The translations under genes and the position numbers were made by a program. Of a DNA stretch of 6,440 nt, positions 4,984-6,440 are shown in pieces. The notes beneath the pieces were generated by a model. The model did no database searches and was not told where the DNA came from. It was given only the letters and a program-made list of their open reading frames with translations. Source of the stretch: GCA-016699105 sp036518915 (GTDB taxonomy: Bacteria > Patescibacteriota > Saccharimonadia > UBA4664); contig DATDME010000074.1 of the NCBI GenBank assembly GCA_036518915.1, positions 1-6,440 of the forward strand, given 5' to 3'. The stretch's first letter is position 1; the number at the start of each line of letters is the position of its first letter.

Positions 4984-6238
4984 CTTGCTGGAAGGCGGCG
5001 AAGGCGGGCTTGTATGACCCATCGGCCCGGATGAGCCCAAAGAAGTTTTCGACCGTGTCACTCGTGGTTCCGGCATCTTTTAGGCTGTAGTACATGAAGT
5101 GGCTCACCCACGGCTTGGTGCTGAGTGACGTGACGGCTGCTGACAGCATGGAGGCCTGGAGGGCTTCATTGACGGGAGTGCCGCCGGTAAGCGGCCATTG
5201 CCCAACACCAACAAGTCGGCCCGGTCCGCCGGTGGGTGCGCCGTACTCGGTGACCCACATCGATTTCGCACCATCGCCGTGCTGCACCATAATGGACCGG
5301 ATCGTGCTCAGTTGATCCCAGGCGCTCCCCTTAAAGGCATTGGCGGCCGTAAATGGGTAAGAATAGGGATGGTGCCCGACGGCGTCGAAGTTTCCCTTGG
5401 CATTAGCGGCATAGATGCCGTTGATGAAATCGGGTGGAGACATATTGCTGTTATCGGTCGAGGCCGGAGAAAGCCCCGCCGTAATGACGGTGCTATTTGC
5501 TTGCACGGCTTTAATGCTGTGATAGGCGGCGCTCAGCAGGGCGGTGTAGGCTGACGGATCGGCTCGGGGCTGCGAGAACTGAGCGCTGTTGGGCTCATTC
5601 CAGATTTCCCAGTTCCGCACCCTCGAGCCGTAGCGGCTGGCGACGGCTGCGGCAAAGCGGCCGTAGGCGGCGGGATCGGCCGGGAGGCATTTATCGCTTG
5701 TACAACCATCTGGCCTAGCCCATGCTGGCGTGTAATCGATAACCACGAGACTCTGGAGGCCGTACCGGCCAATGGTGTTGATAATCCGGTCGTAATCCGA
5801 CCAGTTATAGCTGTCGGGGCCGTCGGCTTGCACTTGGCTCCATTCCACGTCGTAACGGACCCAGCCGGCGCCGAGCTGGTTGATTTGGCTAAGCTGTGTT
5901 TCGAGCTCGGGCTGAGCTAAACGCGGCAGGCTGCTGCCGGCGGCAATGCCAAAATAAGCCGAACGCAGCTTAGTACCGGTTGGGCTGGTTTTTTGACGGG
6001 CGGTCGCGCTGGGGTTGGGCAGCGGACTAGGGGTTGGCGAGGCTTGGGGCGTGGGGGAGGTTTGGGCATCAAGTACGGCGCTGAGCGGAGTAGTTTGAGG
6101 GCTTTGGATATGGGCTTGCTCACGCGAAAAAGCCGTCATGGTCACGAGGACCAAAACGCTACTGGCCGAGGCCAGTGTGGCAAAGCCAAGCTTGCCAAGT
6201 GGATGCAGTGTAAACCACTTTAAAACGAAACCCCGCAA
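4964..6238 (-). CDS. Membrane-anchored clan GH-A (PslG/GH39-like) glycosidase
   Basis: Predicted extracellular glycoside hydrolase, 424 aa. The start is TTG at 6238, placed exactly six bases after AGGAGG (6250-6245); no in-frame ATG lies before M34. Residues 1-14 are basic/short, 15-37 form one hydrophobic segment (signal anchor, or an uncleaved signal peptide), and 45-90 are a Pro/Ser/Thr-rich extracellular linker. The catalytic (beta/alpha)8 domain spans about 92-424. It shows WVRYDVEWSQV (126-136) in the style of PslG-type enzymes, the acid/base Glu215 in WEIWNEPN (210-217), and the probable nucleophile Glu331 in MWVTEYGAP (327-335). HHPYSYP (289-295) and MYYSLKD (382-388) are further typical barrel-strand residues. 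C179 and C184 could form a disulfide outside the cell. The substrate is not readable from sequence; exopolysaccharide or another surface glycan is a family-based guess. The gene is monocistronic by appearance and overlaps the nuclease gene tail to tail by 20 bases. Confidence 0.9.
   Translation of the reverse strand: MRGFVLKWFTLHPLGKLGFATLASASSVLVLVTMTAFSREQAHIQSPQTTPLSAVLDAQTSPTPQASPTPSPLPNPSATARQKTSPTGTKLRSAYFGIAAGSSLPRLAQPELETQLSQINQLGAGWVRYDVEWSQVQADGPDSYNWSDYDRIINTIGRYGLQSLVVIDYTPAWARPDGCTSDKCLPADPAAYGRFAAAVASRYGSRVRNWEIWNEPNSAQFSQPRADPSAYTALLSAAYHSIKAVQANSTVITAGLSPASTDNSNMSPPDFINGIYAANAKGNFDAVGHHPYSYPFTAANAFKGSAWDQLSTIRSIMVQHGDGAKSMWVTEYGAPTGGPGRLVGVGQWPLTGGTPVNEALQASMLSAAVTSLSTKPWVSHFMYYSLKDAGTTSDTVENFFGLIRADGSYKPAFAAFQQATGAGH
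4971..4991. repeat. Short inverted repeat in the overlapping 3' ends
   Basis: CCAGCA (4971-4976) and TGCTGG (4986-4991) form a 6-bp stem with a 9-base loop that includes the stop of the nuclease gene and lies in the tail of the glycosidase gene. CCAGC can also pair with GCTGG at 4959-4963. No T-run follows on either strand, so a terminator role is weak. I see no better terminator for either gene. Confidence 0.3.
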
Positions 6239-6244
6239 ATACTG

Positions 6245-6250
6245 CCTCCT
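6245..6250 (-). promoter_or_regulatory. Shine-Dalgarno site fixing the TTG start of the glycosidase
   Basis: On the - strand AGGAGG (6250-6245) is followed by the six bases CAGTAT and then TTG at 6238-6236. The perfect site and spacing make this TTG the start even though it is a rare start codon. Confidence 0.85.
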
Positions 6251-6259
6251 AATGGATTC

Positions 6260-6288
6260 ATTGTATTATGTCCCGCCAGGTTGACCAA
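6260..6288 (-). promoter_or_regulatory. Candidate promoter for the glycosidase gene
   Basis: On the - strand TACAAT (6265-6260, 5 of 6) is preceded at 17 bases by TTGGTC (6288-6283, 3 of 6). Transcription would start near 6253, leaving a leader of about 15 bases that contains only the ribosome site. The weak -35 box overlaps a short dyad, GTTG-AC-CAAC (6280-6289 on +), which could bind a regulator; its arms are only four bases long. Confidence 0.5.
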
Positions 6289-6317
6289 CTGCCATTTATC
6301 TGACCCACCCTCACCCC

Positions 6318-6346
6318 TTGCCTCAGTGAGTTCTAAATAACAAAAT
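6318..6346 (+). promoter_or_regulatory. Weak candidate promoter for the divergent right-edge gene
   Basis: TTGCCT (6318-6323, 4 of 6) and CAAAAT (6341-6346, 4 of 6) are spaced by 17 bases. The -10 box is the same hexamer as in the candidate promoter of the kinase gene. Transcription would begin near 6353, some 35 bases before the ATG at 6388. Confidence 0.3.
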
Positions 6347-6387
6347 AGACGACAAAACCAAAATCTTTCTGGGAGAAAAACAAAGTC

Positions 6388-6440
6388 ATGTCGTCCAAAG
6401 TCATCATACCCGCCTACGCTCATACGGTTCAACAACAACT
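6388..6440 (+). CDS. Start of an unidentified gene, cut by the window edge
   Basis: From the ATG at 6388 the frame reads MSSKVIIPAYAHTVQQQ and runs open to the end of the window (17 complete codons). A purine-rich GGGAG (6371-6375) lies 12 bases upstream, longer than ideal, and a weak promoter is placed before it. The frame is closed upstream by TAG at 6346-6348. A gene diverging from the glycosidase gene at this distance is a natural layout. Too little is visible to name a product; the KVIIPAY string resembles the first strand of several alpha/beta enzymes, but this is not evidence of function. Confidence 0.5.
   Translation, partial: MSSKVIIPAYAHTVQQQ

Noticed and set aside
4357..5076. Minus-strand 239-codon frame opposite the nuclease fusion
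   Set aside because: It is long only because the fusion gene has few stops on the opposite strand. The fusion has complete catalytic motifs, and the antisense product is Arg/Pro/Leu-rich with no family features.
6220..6438. Minus-strand 72-codon frame upstream of the glycosidase
   Set aside because: It overlaps the glycosidase promoter and start and begins at a TTG near the window edge without a visible ribosome site. A divergent + gene start at 6388 explains the region better, though an actual gene end cannot be fully excluded.
1..6440. CRISPR array, tRNA or rRNA gene, insertion sequence, defence island
   Set aside because: I saw no regularly spaced repeats, no tRNA-like folds, no transposase or integrase motifs, and no recognised defence proteins on either strand.

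Overview
The window is about 58% G+C by eye and carries six well-supported protein genes, one plausible small gene at the left edge and a truncated gene start at the right edge. No rRNA, tRNA, CRISPR array or transposase is visible. The gene set on the right (LysM plus resuscitation-promoting-factor (Rpf)-type transglycosylase, a divergent cytidylate kinase, a DnaQ/GIY-YIG/UvrC-like fusion, and a membrane-anchored clan GH-A glycosidase), with short leaders, TTG/GTG starts and one probable leaderless gene, fits a Saccharibacteria (TM7)/Patescibacteria-like or actinobacterial genome. This placement is an inference; no marker gene proves it.

Layout. 1-1130: two unrecognised genes facing each other, a 90-aa ORF on + (53-325) and a 207-aa protein on - (432-1055), separated by a strong GC hairpin (358-392). 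Both use C-ending codons heavily (12 TTC to 1 TTT for Phe), unlike the right-hand genes, which suggests a different origin. 1104-1427: no convincing gene; the 3' part is the leader of the next one. 1428-1685: a very acidic, probably disordered 85-aa protein, closed by a textbook hairpin terminator (1702-1735). 1740-2009: a strikingly AT-rich stretch (28% G+C over 1801-1920) leading into a structured leader. 2010-2657: exported LysM-Rpf-like cell-wall enzyme. 2749-3516: (d)CMP kinase-like protein. 3547-4983: DEDDh exonuclease fused to a GIY-YIG nuclease and a four-Cys UvrC-like segment, apparently from a leaderless GTG start. 4964-6238 (-): membrane-anchored glycosidase, overlapping the fusion gene tail to tail by 20 bases. 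6388-6440: start of a divergent gene cut by the window edge.

Functionally the right half is a mix of envelope remodelling (Rpf-like, glycosidase), nucleotide metabolism (cytidylate kinase) and DNA processing. The + genes appear to have their own promoters and do not form an obvious tight operon. I see no clearly new multi-gene system. The most interesting leads are the compositionally foreign orphan pair at the left, the AT-rich and potentially switching leader of the Rpf-like gene, the rearranged cysteines of that protein, and the leaderless nuclease fusion.
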